DNA of 58,025 bases from positions 1 through 58,025 of the forward strand of contig NZ_BCNF01000042.1 of the NCBI RefSeq assembly GCF_001485495.1, in the 5' to 3' direction. Positions 1 to 8,503 of this stretch are shown one piece after another (positions within the stretch are counted from its first letter, which is position 1; the number at the start of each line of letters is the position of its first letter). The position numbers were made by a program, and so were the translations under genes. Below the pieces are notes generated by a model. It searched no databases. It was not told the DNA's origin and saw only the letters and a program-made list of their open reading frames with translations. This DNA comes from Gordonia desulfuricans NBRC 100010. Its GTDB lineage: Bacteria > Actinomycetota > Actinomycetes > Mycobacteriales > Mycobacteriaceae.

Positions 1-133
1 CTCAACCATCAACGGGTGCAGCGAGTTTGGATGGTTTGGTTTGGGCATTCGGCTCAACCATCAACTGGCGCACTATTCTTGGATGGTTGAGCCGGGACCG
101 AGCCGTTAGGCGAGGACCCGTGTCGAAACCCGG
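1..133. repeat. Intergenic palindromic repeat pair and dispersed repeat copy
   Basis: This lies 3' of treY. Two related units begin with CTCAACCATCAAC at 1-13 and 53-65 and end with TTGGATGGTT at 27-36 and 79-88, a 52-bp tandem period. The second unit is a perfect dyad: GGCTCAACCATC at 51-62 and its complement at 82-93, with a 19-nt loop. The segment 85-133 matches 55065-55113 in reverse orientation at 44 of 49 positions by eye, so it is one copy of a dispersed repeat. The dyad could also end treY transcription, but it has no U-tract. No gene was seen in 1-172. Confidence 0.75.
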
Positions 134-172
134 TGAGACGAGTGTGTCCGCAACCACCTCCGGCGGCACCGA

Positions 173-2494
173 TCACGCGCGACGCAAGATCGCCACCGGG
201 TGGTGGGCCCGTAGGGTCGCCACATCCACCGTGCCACTGTGGGTGTTGTCGTCGAGGACGTCGACCCACGAACCGGGCGGCAGGGTCACGGTGGTGGCGG
301 CCGCGTCGGCCTCGAGCAGGCTGTGGGTGAACCGTGCGGTGATCATCACCACCGACGGGGCCTCGCCGACGACGCCGCGGGCGAACGCGATGATGTGGTC
401 GGCGGCGGTGCCGTCGGCGTGGATGGGCCGGTAGTCGCCTCCTGGGCCGAAGGCCTCCGGGTAGGTGGCGCGTACCCCGAGTGCGGCGGCGACGAGTCGT
501 GTCTTCGGGTGATCGACGGAGCGGTCGTAGTCCACCGGCCGACGGTTGTCCGGGTCGACCAGCGAGTCCTCGAACCATTCGGTGCCCTGATAGATGTCGG
601 GAACCCCGGGTCCGAGTAGGCCGATCGCCTTGCGGGCCAACGCCTCCTGCTCCCAGGCGCTCGCGATCCGGGCGACGAAGGCGTCGATCGGTGTCGAGAC
701 CGGCGCGGTGGTGAGGGTGTGAACCCAGGCGTCGAGCGCGGCTTCGAACTCGGTGTCCACATCGATCCACGACGTCCGCAGGCCGGATTCACGTGCTGCC
801 TTGCGTGCGTACGCGCACAGCCGCTCGCGCAGCGCGTCGTCGACGGCCACCGGACGGCCGAACTCGACGGGCCACACGCCGATGACATTCTGTAGCAGGA
901 AGTATCCGGTCAGGTGGTCGGGCGGCGGTGCGGCCGCCCACACCTGGCGCACCAGCTGTGACCAGCGTTCGGGCACCTGGGCGAGCAGGGCGATCCGGGC
1001 GCGTACGTCCTCACCGCGCTTGGTGTCGTGGGTCGACGCCGCAGTCATCGCACGGGGCCAGTCGGCGGCGCGGACCACATTGTGGGCGTGGAAATCCCGC
1101 AACGGCAAGGTCGGGTCGGCCGGATCGGAGCCCACCTCCTGCGCCGACACCAGTCGCGCCGTGCGGTAGAACAGGCTGTCCTCGACGCTCTTGGCGGTGA
1201 CCGCCCCACAGGTCTGGGCGAGCCGAGCGGTGGCCGCCGACCCCGGGTTGGTGGTCGCGGTCACGATCGTCGCGAGTGCGTCGGCCAGGTCGGGTCGCCG
1301 TTCGGCGATGCGTGCGGCGGTGGCCTCCAGGCGTGGCCGCAGCGACGGATAGTCGGCGCGATACACGCCCAGGCCGGCGATCAGCTCGGCGGTCGCCGCG
1401 GTGACGGCGGCGATGTCGGCACTCGGGTCGGAGTGGGTGACGGCGCGCACCAGGCGACGATGCTCGGCCGGGAACATCTCGGTGAGGGTGCTCAGTTTGC
1501 GGTTGTGCTCGCTGTCGCGGAGCCAGCCGGCATCACCGGGGATGCCGGTGGTGTGTTCGTGGATCTCCGACAACTCGACGATCCCCGACGGCGCGGTGAA
1601 CAGGGCGTCGATGATCCGCATCTGGTCGTATCCGGTGGTGCCGTCGACCGGCAGTGCGGGTTCGAGTGGTTCGTCGGCGGCGAGGATCTTCTCGATCCAC
1701 AGCAGGCGGTCGGTGCCGAGATCGCCGCGCAACCGGCCGAGGTAGTCCACCGGATCCCACAGTCCGTCGGGATGATCCACGCGCACACCGTCGATCAGGT
1801 CGGCCTCGACGAGGTCGCGCAACCACGCATGGGTGGCGTCGTAGACCGTCGGGTCCTCCTGCCGTAGCCCGGCGAGCTGGTCGATGGTGAAGAACCGGCG
1901 GTAGCCGATCATCCCCGAATCCCAGGGGACGAGCCGATAGTGCTGGCGCGCGTGGACCTCCTGCGGTGTGCCGCCGAGGGTGCCGGGGGCGGTGGGGAAG
2001 GCGTGGTCGTGGTACCGCAGGACACCGCGGGTGTCGACGGTGAGCGGGCCCAGATCGCCGTCGGAGGCGAGGACCGGAAGTGCCAGGGCGCCGTCGCATC
2101 CGTTGTCGACGGAGAAGTCGGCGTCGAAGAATGCGGCGTACCGCGAACCGGGACCGTGTTGCAGCAGGTCGGCGAACCACGGATTGCGCAGGACCTCGGC
2201 GACGCCGGTGTGGTTGGGCACGATGTCGATCACCAGTCCGAGGCCGCGCTCGCGGGCCGCCGACCGGAGGACACGCAGACCGTCACGTCCGCCGAGCGCC
2301 GACGCCACCCCGGGTGGGGGGACCCAGTCGTACCCGTGTGTGGAGCCGGGCATCGCCGTTCCGATCGGAGACAGATAGAGATGCGAGACCCCGAGTGCGG
2401 CAATGTGATCGAGTGTGTCGATGACGTCGGCGAACCCGAAGTCCGGGGTCAGCTGCGCCCGATAGGTCGCGATCGGCTCCGGTCGGATCATCAT
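173..2494 (-). CDS. treY: Maltooligosyltrehalose synthase (GH13)
   Basis: 773 aa, usual length. It isomerises the reducing-end alpha-1,4 bond of maltooligosaccharides to alpha-1,1, giving maltooligosyltrehalose in the TreYZ trehalose route (cytoplasm). GH13 motifs are in order: DIVPNH near residue 90, GVRVDHPDG with nucleophile Asp240, LWIEKI with acid/base Glu268, and STHDTKRGED with the third carboxylate. The C-terminal PDIYQGTE motif is typical of the family. Two ATG codons stand in tandem at 2494 and 2491 and either could start it. It lies 1 nt downstream of treX and is surely co-transcribed. treZ would be expected beyond the left edge but is not visible. Confidence 0.96.
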   Translation of the reverse strand: MMIRPEPIATYRAQLTPDFGFADVIDTLDHIAALGVSHLYLSPIGTAMPGSTHGYDWVPPPGVASALGGRDGLRVLRSAARERGLGLVIDIVPNHTGVAEVLRNPWFADLLQHGPGSRYAAFFDADFSVDNGCDGALALPVLASDGDLGPLTVDTRGVLRYHDHAFPTAPGTLGGTPQEVHARQHYRLVPWDSGMIGYRRFFTIDQLAGLRQEDPTVYDATHAWLRDLVEADLIDGVRVDHPDGLWDPVDYLGRLRGDLGTDRLLWIEKILAADEPLEPALPVDGTTGYDQMRIIDALFTAPSGIVELSEIHEHTTGIPGDAGWLRDSEHNRKLSTLTEMFPAEHRRLVRAVTHSDPSADIAAVTAATAELIAGLGVYRADYPSLRPRLEATAARIAERRPDLADALATIVTATTNPGSAATARLAQTCGAVTAKSVEDSLFYRTARLVSAQEVGSDPADPTLPLRDFHAHNVVRAADWPRAMTAASTHDTKRGEDVRARIALLAQVPERWSQLVRQVWAAAPPPDHLTGYFLLQNVIGVWPVEFGRPVAVDDALRERLCAYARKAARESGLRTSWIDVDTEFEAALDAWVHTLTTAPVSTPIDAFVARIASAWEQEALARKAIGLLGPGVPDIYQGTEWFEDSLVDPDNRRPVDYDRSVDHPKTRLVAAALGVRATYPEAFGPGGDYRPIHADGTAADHIIAFARGVVGEAPSVVMITARFTHSLLEADAAATTVTLPPGSWVDVLDDNTHSGTVDVATLRAHHPVAILRRA

Positions 2495-2495
2495 G

Positions 2496-5258
2496 TCAGG
2501 CCCTCTTGCGCAGGACCAGCAGTGACCGTTCCCGCACCGACAACACCGACCCCGACACCGCGGAGGTGACCGCGGAATGGCCGGTGGCGTCGGCGGTGTC
2601 GAGGACGCCTTCCCATTCGAGGCCGTATCCGGTGGGGGGCAGCCGGAAGTCGATGCTCTCGTAGTGGGCGTTGAAGCAGATCAGGAAGCTGTCGTCGATC
2701 ACCTTCTCGCCGCGGTCGTCGCTCTCGGCGATCCCGGCCCCGTTGAGGAACACCGCCAGCGACTTGCCGAAGCCGCTGTCCCAGTCGGCGGTGGTCATCT
2801 CCGCGCCGGAGGGGGTGAGCCAGGCGATGTCGAGTGCCTGATGTCCCCACCGGATCGGCTTCCCGGCGAAGAACCGGCGCCGTCGGAACACCGGATGCTC
2901 GGTACGCAGGGCGATGGCACGCCGGGTGAAGGCCAGCAGGTCGGCGTTCTTCTCCGCCAGTGTCCAATCCATCCAGGCCAATTCGGAGTCCTGGCAGTAG
3001 ACGTTGTTGTTGCCGAGCTGGGTCCGGCCGATCTCGTCGCCGTGGGCGAGCATCGGTGTGCCCTGCGACAGGAACAGCGTGGCCAGGATGTTGCGTTGCT
3101 GGCGGGCTCGCAGCGTGAGGATCTCCGGATCGTCGGTGGGTCCTTCCACGCCGCAGTTCCAGGACCGGTTGTGACTCTCGCCGTCGCGGTTGTCCTCACC
3201 GTTGGCCAGATTGTGCTTCTCGTTGTAGGACACCAGATCCCGCAAGGTGAAGCCGTCGTGGGCGATGACGAAGTTGATGCTCGCCGACGGCCGGCGCCCG
3301 GTGGCCTCGTACAGATCCGACGACCCGGTGAGTCGAGAGGCGAACTCGCCCAGCGTGGCCGGCTCACCACGCCAGTAGTCGCGGACGGTGTCTCGGTACT
3401 TCCCGTTCCACTCGGTCCACAGCGGCGGGAAGTTGCCCACCTGGTAGCCCCCCTCGCCCACGTCCCACGGCTCGGCGATCAGCTTCACCTGGCTGACCAC
3501 CGGATCCTGTTGCACCAGATCGAAGAACGCCGACAACCGGTCGACGTCGTGGAGTTCGCGGGCCAGGGTCGAGGCCAGATCGAACCGGAATCCGTCGACG
3601 TGCATCTCCAGCACCCAGTAGCGCAGCGAGTCCATGATCAGCTGCAGGGTGTGCGGATGCCTGCCGTTGAGACTGTTGCCGGTTCCGGTGTAGTCCATGT
3701 ACATCGCGGGATCGCCGTCGACGACGCGGTAGTACGCCTTGTTGTCGATACCGCGGAAGCTGATCGTCGGGCCCATGTGGTTGCCCTCGGCGGTGTGGTT
3801 GTAGACGACGTCGAGGATGACCTCGATCCCGGCCTTGTGGAACGCCCGTACCATTGCCTTGAACTCGGTGACGGCACTGCCCGGCTGGTGGTTGTAGGCG
3901 GCCGCGTACTCGGCATGCGGGGCGAAGAACCCGAAGGTGTTGTAGCCCCAGTAGTTCTGCAGGCCCTTCTCCCGCAGCACGAAGTCGTTCATGAACTGAT
4001 GCACCGGCATCAGTTCGATGGCGGTGACACCCAACGACTTCAGATGGTCGATGATCACCGGATGGCACAGTCCGGCATATGTTCCGCGCAGGTGCTCGGG
4101 GATGTCGGGGTGGGTGGCGGTCATGCCCTTGACGTGGGCCTCGTAGATCACCGTCTGGTGATAGGGCAGGCGCGGCGGACGATCGTTCTGCCAGTCGAAG
4201 AACGGGTTGATCACCACCGACAGCATCGTGTGGTGGCGCGAATCGAGCTGTGGCATGGCCGATGACGGTTCGGGGTCGACCTGCCGGTGATCGTCCGGGA
4301 ACGGCGATTCCGGCTCCTCGAAGATCTCTTCGCCGGTCTCGTCCGGATCGGGGTCGAGGGAGGTTCCGGTCTCATCTGCCTCGTCGGCCGTGTCGGCGGG
4401 TCGGCTCTCGGCATCGACGACGAGGCCGTCGGGGTCGGATGCGGCCGCGGCGATGGTCAGGGCGATGTGGTCGGATGAGATGGGCTCGGCGCCAACGGAA
4501 TCGGGTGAGCTCTCGGGGACGGAGGGGTCGACGGCATCCGACGATACGGTGGACATCGACGCGATCTCGCCGTCGACCTCGGCGTCGACCACCGTGCCGG
4601 CGTCGACCTCCGTGCCGGTGGCCTCGACCGAGGTGGCGGACACATCGACGTCGTCGGCGGCCCCGTCGGTGTCGGGATCGGCGGCCGCGACCGGATCCTG
4701 CGGTGCGCCATCGGGATCGGGCGCAGAGGGTTCGGGCGCAGAGGAATCGGGCGCAGAGGGTTCGGGTACAGAAGGATCGTCGTCGGCGGTCATCGGGTAC
4801 GAGAACAGCGACGGGTCGGGATCGAAATCCCCGTAGAAGGCCTTGCCGTAGGGGTCGAGCAGCAGCTTGCTGGGATCACATCGCAGCCCCTGCGACGGGT
4901 CGAACGGTCCGTGGACCCGGTACCCGTAGAACTGACCCGGTCCGATCCCCGGCAGGTAGCAGTGCCAGCAGTAGCCGTCGACCTCCTCGAGCGGGATCCG
5001 CTGTTCGCTGCCGTCCGGCTCGATCAGGCACAGCTCGACCTTCTCGGCGACCTCGGAGAACAGTGAGAAGTTCGTTCCCGCACCGTCATACGTCGCGCCG
5101 AGGGGATAGGCCTGGCCCGGCCACACCGGGAGCGGATGCGGTGCGTGCACACCGGGTCGCGGCGCGGCACCACCGGCTGCGGGGGTGCCGGCGAGGCCGG
5201 CGGGATCGAGTGGCGCCTCGCCCGTGGACCGGTCGTCTGCGGTGGGCGGTACGGTCAT
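2496..5258 (-). CDS. treX: Glycogen debranching enzyme with acidic insertion
   Basis: 920 aa, roughly 200 longer than a usual GlgX/TreX. It hydrolyses alpha-1,6 branches of glycogen to release linear maltooligosaccharides for TreY. An N-terminal CBM48-like domain covers about residues 45-150. The GH13 core begins near 345 and carries DVVYNHTAEG, DGFRFDLA (nucleophile), LIAEPWDVG (acid/base) and IAHDGFTLRD. Residues about 157-343, between the CBM48-like and catalytic parts, are a low-complexity Asp/Glu/Pro/Ser/Ala stretch with SAPEP/SAPDS repeats. I know of no such insert in other GlgX proteins. The ATG is read from an ATGA overlap with a 7-codon upstream ORF. treY follows after 1 nt. Confidence 0.95.
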   Translation of the reverse strand: MTVPPTADDRSTGEAPLDPAGLAGTPAAGGAAPRPGVHAPHPLPVWPGQAYPLGATYDGAGTNFSLFSEVAEKVELCLIEPDGSEQRIPLEEVDGYCWHCYLPGIGPGQFYGYRVHGPFDPSQGLRCDPSKLLLDPYGKAFYGDFDPDPSLFSYPMTADDDPSVPEPSAPDSSAPEPSAPDPDGAPQDPVAAADPDTDGAADDVDVSATSVEATGTEVDAGTVVDAEVDGEIASMSTVSSDAVDPSVPESSPDSVGAEPISSDHIALTIAAAASDPDGLVVDAESRPADTADEADETGTSLDPDPDETGEEIFEEPESPFPDDHRQVDPEPSSAMPQLDSRHHTMLSVVINPFFDWQNDRPPRLPYHQTVIYEAHVKGMTATHPDIPEHLRGTYAGLCHPVIIDHLKSLGVTAIELMPVHQFMNDFVLREKGLQNYWGYNTFGFFAPHAEYAAAYNHQPGSAVTEFKAMVRAFHKAGIEVILDVVYNHTAEGNHMGPTISFRGIDNKAYYRVVDGDPAMYMDYTGTGNSLNGRHPHTLQLIMDSLRYWVLEMHVDGFRFDLASTLARELHDVDRLSAFFDLVQQDPVVSQVKLIAEPWDVGEGGYQVGNFPPLWTEWNGKYRDTVRDYWRGEPATLGEFASRLTGSSDLYEATGRRPSASINFVIAHDGFTLRDLVSYNEKHNLANGEDNRDGESHNRSWNCGVEGPTDDPEILTLRARQQRNILATLFLSQGTPMLAHGDEIGRTQLGNNNVYCQDSELAWMDWTLAEKNADLLAFTRRAIALRTEHPVFRRRRFFAGKPIRWGHQALDIAWLTPSGAEMTTADWDSGFGKSLAVFLNGAGIAESDDRGEKVIDDSFLICFNAHYESIDFRLPPTGYGLEWEGVLDTADATGHSAVTSAVSGSVLSVRERSLLVLRKRA
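4719..4778 (-). repeat. 15-bp tandem repeat inside treX
   Basis: Four 15-bp units on the plus strand (4719, 4734, 4749, 4764), three of them GGGCGCAGAGG plus TTC or AATC-type ends. They encode the SAPDP/SAPEP repeats of TreX on the minus strand. The core TCGGGCGCAGAGG is nearly the same as the repeat in the lgt tail (46453-46572), which is read from the opposite strand. Confidence 0.85.
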
Positions 5259-5278
5259 GCGCGCCGTCCTGTGTTCAT
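5255..5278 (-). CDS. Seven-codon upstream ORF coupled to treX
   Basis: On the minus strand, ATG at 5278 opens the reading MNTGRRA and its TGA (5257-5255) overlaps the treX start as ATGA. A -10-like TAGGGT lies at 5290-5285, 6 nt before this ATG, so the transcript would be leaderless and translated from its first base. The AGGA Shine-Dalgarno for treX lies inside the small ORF. The reading and spacing are seen directly. That it is translated and controls treX is inferred. Confidence 0.45.
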   Translation of the reverse strand: MNTGRRA

Positions 5279-5378
5279 GTGTCGACCCTAGCGGCGAAAC
5301 CGCAGGTCTACATCTCGGACAGGCGTCCCGGCCGTACCGGCGTGATCGGCGTCGCAGTCGGTTCGGCGACCGGTCGGG

Positions 5379-7583
5379 TCAGGGCTGGGCGCCGACGGTC
5401 CACGGCATCGCCCGGCCCATCTGCGCACCGAGTCCGTCGGTGAGGCTGCGGACGTAGGTGGCGCTGAGGTGATGCCAGTCCTTGTAGACGATGATGTTGC
5501 CGACGATCGCGGGACACAGGTCGGGGGTGCACACGCCGTTGGACAGGTCCAGTGCGTGGAACAGCGGATTGGTCTCGGCGTATGCGGCGGCCGGATCGGT
5601 CGCCGACAGCGCCGCCCAGCGCTGGGTGCCGCACGATTCGGCGGTACCCCCCTCGGCCAGACAGGTTGGGGTGTCGATCAGGCCCTGCGCGTTGTGCGGC
5701 CACGGGGTGTCCCGGATTCCGAGCACCGGGATACCGGCACCGGTGAACCGTTCGAAGATCGGGGTGTAGTCGGTGGGCGTCCAGTCGCCGGGCCCGTCGT
5801 CGCGCGGTCGTGTGGAGTTGGTGAACACCGCGTCGGGTTTGTCGGAGATGATCATCGGGATCACCCGTTCGACCCAGTCGTGGCACTGCGGATAGGGCAC
5901 GCCGTTCTGCCGTGGCACCGGATCGGTGGACAGCGGACAACCCATCTTCAGGTAGGTCTTGACCTTGAAGTGGTACCGCTGGCCCAGCAGGTTGAGCGCG
6001 CTGATCCACATCTCGGCGTGCGATCCGCCGGCCAGCGCGATGGTCCGTGAGGCGGCCGGATCACCGTAGATGCCGACGTGGATACGCGGATCCTCGAAGT
6101 CGCTCATGTACCCGTCGGTGGATGTCTCGGGGAAATCCTTGATCACCGCCAGCGGGGTGGGTTGCGGGTCGAGCGCCGGCACCGGTGCGTTGTCCAGCAG
6201 TGCCCGCGCGCCCGGGAACTCGCGGGGATCGAGGTTCTTGGTGTCGACGGCGAGGGTGGTGACATGCCGCTGCCAGACCTGGATGCCGGCCACGCCGACG
6301 ATGCTCGCGACCACCAGGATCGTGGTGACCAGCGAGGTGTAGCCGAACCATCGACGCCGTGACCATCCGACCAGGGGTCTGGGCAGGGTGGGGGCCTCGC
6401 CGTTGCGGAGCGGGTCCTCGACGTAGCGTTTGGTCAGCCAGGCGAGGCCGATGGACGCGGCGAGCAGCACCACCCCCTCGACGAAGTTCGCGTGGTTCTT
6501 GTCCCGCCAGCTCAGGTAGAAGATCAGCAGCGGCCAGTGCCACAGGTAGAGGGCGTAGGCGATGGTGCCCAGCCACACCGGACCGGTGGAGGCGAGCATC
6601 CGGTTGACCGCCGGCAGCGAGGTGTCCTGCTGCGCGTGCCTGCCCCGCCCGGCGCGTTCGGCGGCCACCGCACCGGACCAGATGATCAGCACCGTCGCCC
6701 CGACGGGTACGAGGGCCCAGGGGCCGGGGTAGGCGTCGACGCCGTCGATCCACCAGCCGCAGGTCACGATCAGGGCGAGGGCGACGACGGTCGCGGAGTT
6801 ACGAATCCAGCGCGGCACCCGCCATGACGGCATCCACACCGCCAGCAGGCCGCCGGCCAGCGGTTCCCACAGGCGGGACAGGGTGTCGTAGTAGTTCCAC
6901 TGCTGGTTGACCTCCATCCGCATGTGCGCCCAGTAGAACGAGAGCGCGGCGAGCCCGAGCAGCGAGACGCCCACGATCACCCGGATCACGGTGGGACGGG
7001 CGATCGGTGCGAAGACGGTGGCGATCAGCTTGATCAGGGCGGCGACGATCACCGCGGCCAGCAGCATGCCGACGAAGAACTGGCCCTGCACCGACATCGA
7101 CCAGATGTGTTGCAGTGGACTGTTCGCCGAGCTCGCCGCCAGGTAGTCCTGGGAGTTCAGCGCCAGATACCAGTTCTGGTAGTAGAGGCCGCTGGCGATC
7201 AGCTCGTGTCCGGTGTTGGCCCACCGCGTCTGCGGCAGCACCACCACGGTGAGCACCAGTACCGCCACGAGCACCGTGAACAAGGCCGGGAGCAGGCGTT
7301 TGAGCAGGCGTTTCAGCCGTGGCCACGGGTTGATCGTGTCCCAGTAGGAGACGCGGACCGACTGGCTGTGCACGGCGTGGCGCAGCAACGAACCGATGAA
7401 GAAGTAGCCGGACAGGGTGAGGAAGACGTCGACACCGCCGGAGACCCGGCCGAACCAGATGTGGAAGCAGGCGACCAGGGTGATCGCGATACCACGCAGA
7501 CCGTCGAGATCGGTGCGATACGCGGGCGTGGCGGCAGGCGTCACGACCGTGCGGTCGGAGGTGGGGGTTCGGGTGGTGGCCAC
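5379..7583 (-). CDS. Membrane acyltransferase 3 with SGNH domain
   Basis: 734 aa integral membrane protein of the OafB/acyltransferase-3 type, which O-acylates extracytoplasmic glycans or glycolipids; the substrate is unknown. The N-terminal acyltransferase-3 domain (about residues 20-410) starts with DLDGLRGIAITLVACFHIWF, carrying the catalytic His, and has about ten hydrophobic segments. After a last helix (about 425-445) comes a periplasmic SGNH-like domain: GGSHAEMW block I with the Ser, and DWHHLSA near the C-terminus with the catalytic Asp-x-x-His. The position next to treXY matches Rv1565c of M. tuberculosis, as I recall. The start is GTG at 7583 and no good Shine-Dalgarno is seen, so the exact start is uncertain. 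Confidence 0.9.
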   Translation of the reverse strand: MATTRTPTSDRTVVTPAATPAYRTDLDGLRGIAITLVACFHIWFGRVSGGVDVFLTLSGYFFIGSLLRHAVHSQSVRVSYWDTINPWPRLKRLLKRLLPALFTVLVAVLVLTVVVLPQTRWANTGHELIASGLYYQNWYLALNSQDYLAASSANSPLQHIWSMSVQGQFFVGMLLAAVIVAALIKLIATVFAPIARPTVIRVIVGVSLLGLAALSFYWAHMRMEVNQQWNYYDTLSRLWEPLAGGLLAVWMPSWRVPRWIRNSATVVALALIVTCGWWIDGVDAYPGPWALVPVGATVLIIWSGAVAAERAGRGRHAQQDTSLPAVNRMLASTGPVWLGTIAYALYLWHWPLLIFYLSWRDKNHANFVEGVVLLAASIGLAWLTKRYVEDPLRNGEAPTLPRPLVGWSRRRWFGYTSLVTTILVVASIVGVAGIQVWQRHVTTLAVDTKNLDPREFPGARALLDNAPVPALDPQPTPLAVIKDFPETSTDGYMSDFEDPRIHVGIYGDPAASRTIALAGGSHAEMWISALNLLGQRYHFKVKTYLKMGCPLSTDPVPRQNGVPYPQCHDWVERVIPMIISDKPDAVFTNSTRPRDDGPGDWTPTDYTPIFERFTGAGIPVLGIRDTPWPHNAQGLIDTPTCLAEGGTAESCGTQRWAALSATDPAAAYAETNPLFHALDLSNGVCTPDLCPAIVGNIIVYKDWHHLSATYVRSLTDGLGAQMGRAMPWTVGAQP

Positions 7584-7691
7584 AGGGGGAGAAGCGTCTT
7601 CCGTGAGGGATCGTCGGGTCCGTGGGTCGGCATCGGGTCACCGACGGCTCGCCACCCGACGCGCGAAAGCCCTGCCGCAGAGGCTACCGGG

Positions 7692-8258
7692 TCACGCGTC
7701 GATGGCGGCGGCACGATGCCGCGCGCCGTCGAGGATCACGTCCAGACCGTCGGCGAACTCGGCGCCGAAGTCGCGGCCCGAGGGACCGATCACGCCGAGC
7801 CGTTCCATCTGTGCGCGGGTCTGTTCCTCGATGGTCAGGCCGATGACCAGCTGACAGATCGCGGTGGTGATCGCCTGCGCGTCCCGGTCTGTCAGGCCAC
7901 CGGCGACGGCGACCGCGGTGATGACATCGGCGACGGCCTTGTCTGACAGGCCCGACGCCCAGCTGGAGGAGACCACCTCGGCGCTGTCGGGCACGGCGAG
8001 CAGGGCGGCGCGGATGCCGGTGGCGAGGTCGGCGAGTTGCCGGTCCCACGGCAGGGCCGGGTCGGGGCCGGGAACCGAGGCGAGGATGTCGTCGGCCAGG
8101 GCGGCCAGCAGGGTCTGTTTGTTGGGGAAGTGCCAGTACAGCGCGTTGGGCCGGACCCTGACCTCCGCGGCGAGCCGACGCATCGTGAGGTCGGCGAGGG
8201 AGTGCCGGGTGAGCACTCCACGGGCGGCCGCGAGGATGTCGGCTCGGCTGTTGCTCAC
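7692..8258 (-). CDS. bioQ: TetR-family biotin repressor, BioQ-like
   Basis: 188 aa TetR regulator. The HTH occupies about residues 5-50 (ILAAARGVLTRH, then LTMRRLAAEV and NALYWHFPNK). The rest is a helical ligand-binding domain. It is transcribed away from bioA, and the 245-bp gap holds two copies of a palindrome of the BioQ type, which is why it is called BioQ rather than a generic TetR. I chose GTG 8258 because TACCCT (8271-8266) lies 7 nt upstream, the spacing of a leaderless transcript. An upstream start at 8300 would add 14 residues that do not look like a TetR start. Confidence 0.85.
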   Translation of the reverse strand: MSNSRADILAAARGVLTRHSLADLTMRRLAAEVRVRPNALYWHFPNKQTLLAALADDILASVPGPDPALPWDRQLADLATGIRAALLAVPDSAEVVSSSWASGLSDKAVADVITAVAVAGGLTDRDAQAITTAICQLVIGLTIEEQTRAQMERLGVIGPSGRDFGAEFADGLDVILDGARHRAAAIDA

Positions 8259-8265
8259 GGGGCCC

Positions 8266-8271
8266 AGGGTA
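8266..8271 (-). promoter_or_regulatory. -10 box of bioQ
   Basis: TACCCT on the minus strand, 7 nt before the GTG at 8258. The transcript is predicted to begin at or next to the start codon. No clear -35 was found. Confidence 0.5.
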
Positions 8272-8374
8272 GTGGTCGTGCGGCATCGCCCGGCGAGCAC
8301 CCGAGCCGGTCACCGGTGGCCGCGGCATCGATCGGGTCCGGGAACGCGGCGCCCGGAGTGGCGCCACAGCACCA

Positions 8375-8391
8375 CCTGTACACCGTTCAGG
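8375..8391. promoter_or_regulatory. BioQ-type operator, copy 1
   Basis: CCTGTACACCGTTCAGG, a 17-bp imperfect palindrome (CCTGWAC-N3-GTTCAGG). It resembles the TGAAC-N3-GTTAC type of BioQ box reported for corynebacteria and mycobacteria (from memory). It starts 23 bp before the second copy and lies in the bioQ-bioA divergent gap. Confidence 0.8.
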
Positions 8392-8397
8392 AGTTTT

Positions 8398-8414
8398 CCT
8401 GTACGGTGTTCAGG
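8398..8414. promoter_or_regulatory. BioQ-type operator, copy 2
   Basis: CCTGTACGGTGTTCAGG, the same palindrome as at 8375 with a different three-base centre. A -10-like TACGGT (8402-8407) lies inside it, so a bound repressor could cover the bioA promoter. Assignment of that -10 is tentative. Confidence 0.8.
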
Positions 8415-8503
8415 CAGCGGGATGGTGACGACACCCACACCGCATCAGCCCCCGGTACGGAGCCCGTTCTCCGGCCGCCCGGTTCGACCGAAGGATCACC
8501 GCC

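Noticed and set aside
4390-4836. Plus-strand Ser/Glu/Gly-rich frame opposite treX
   Set aside because: Antisense of the TreX acidic insert; no start signal.
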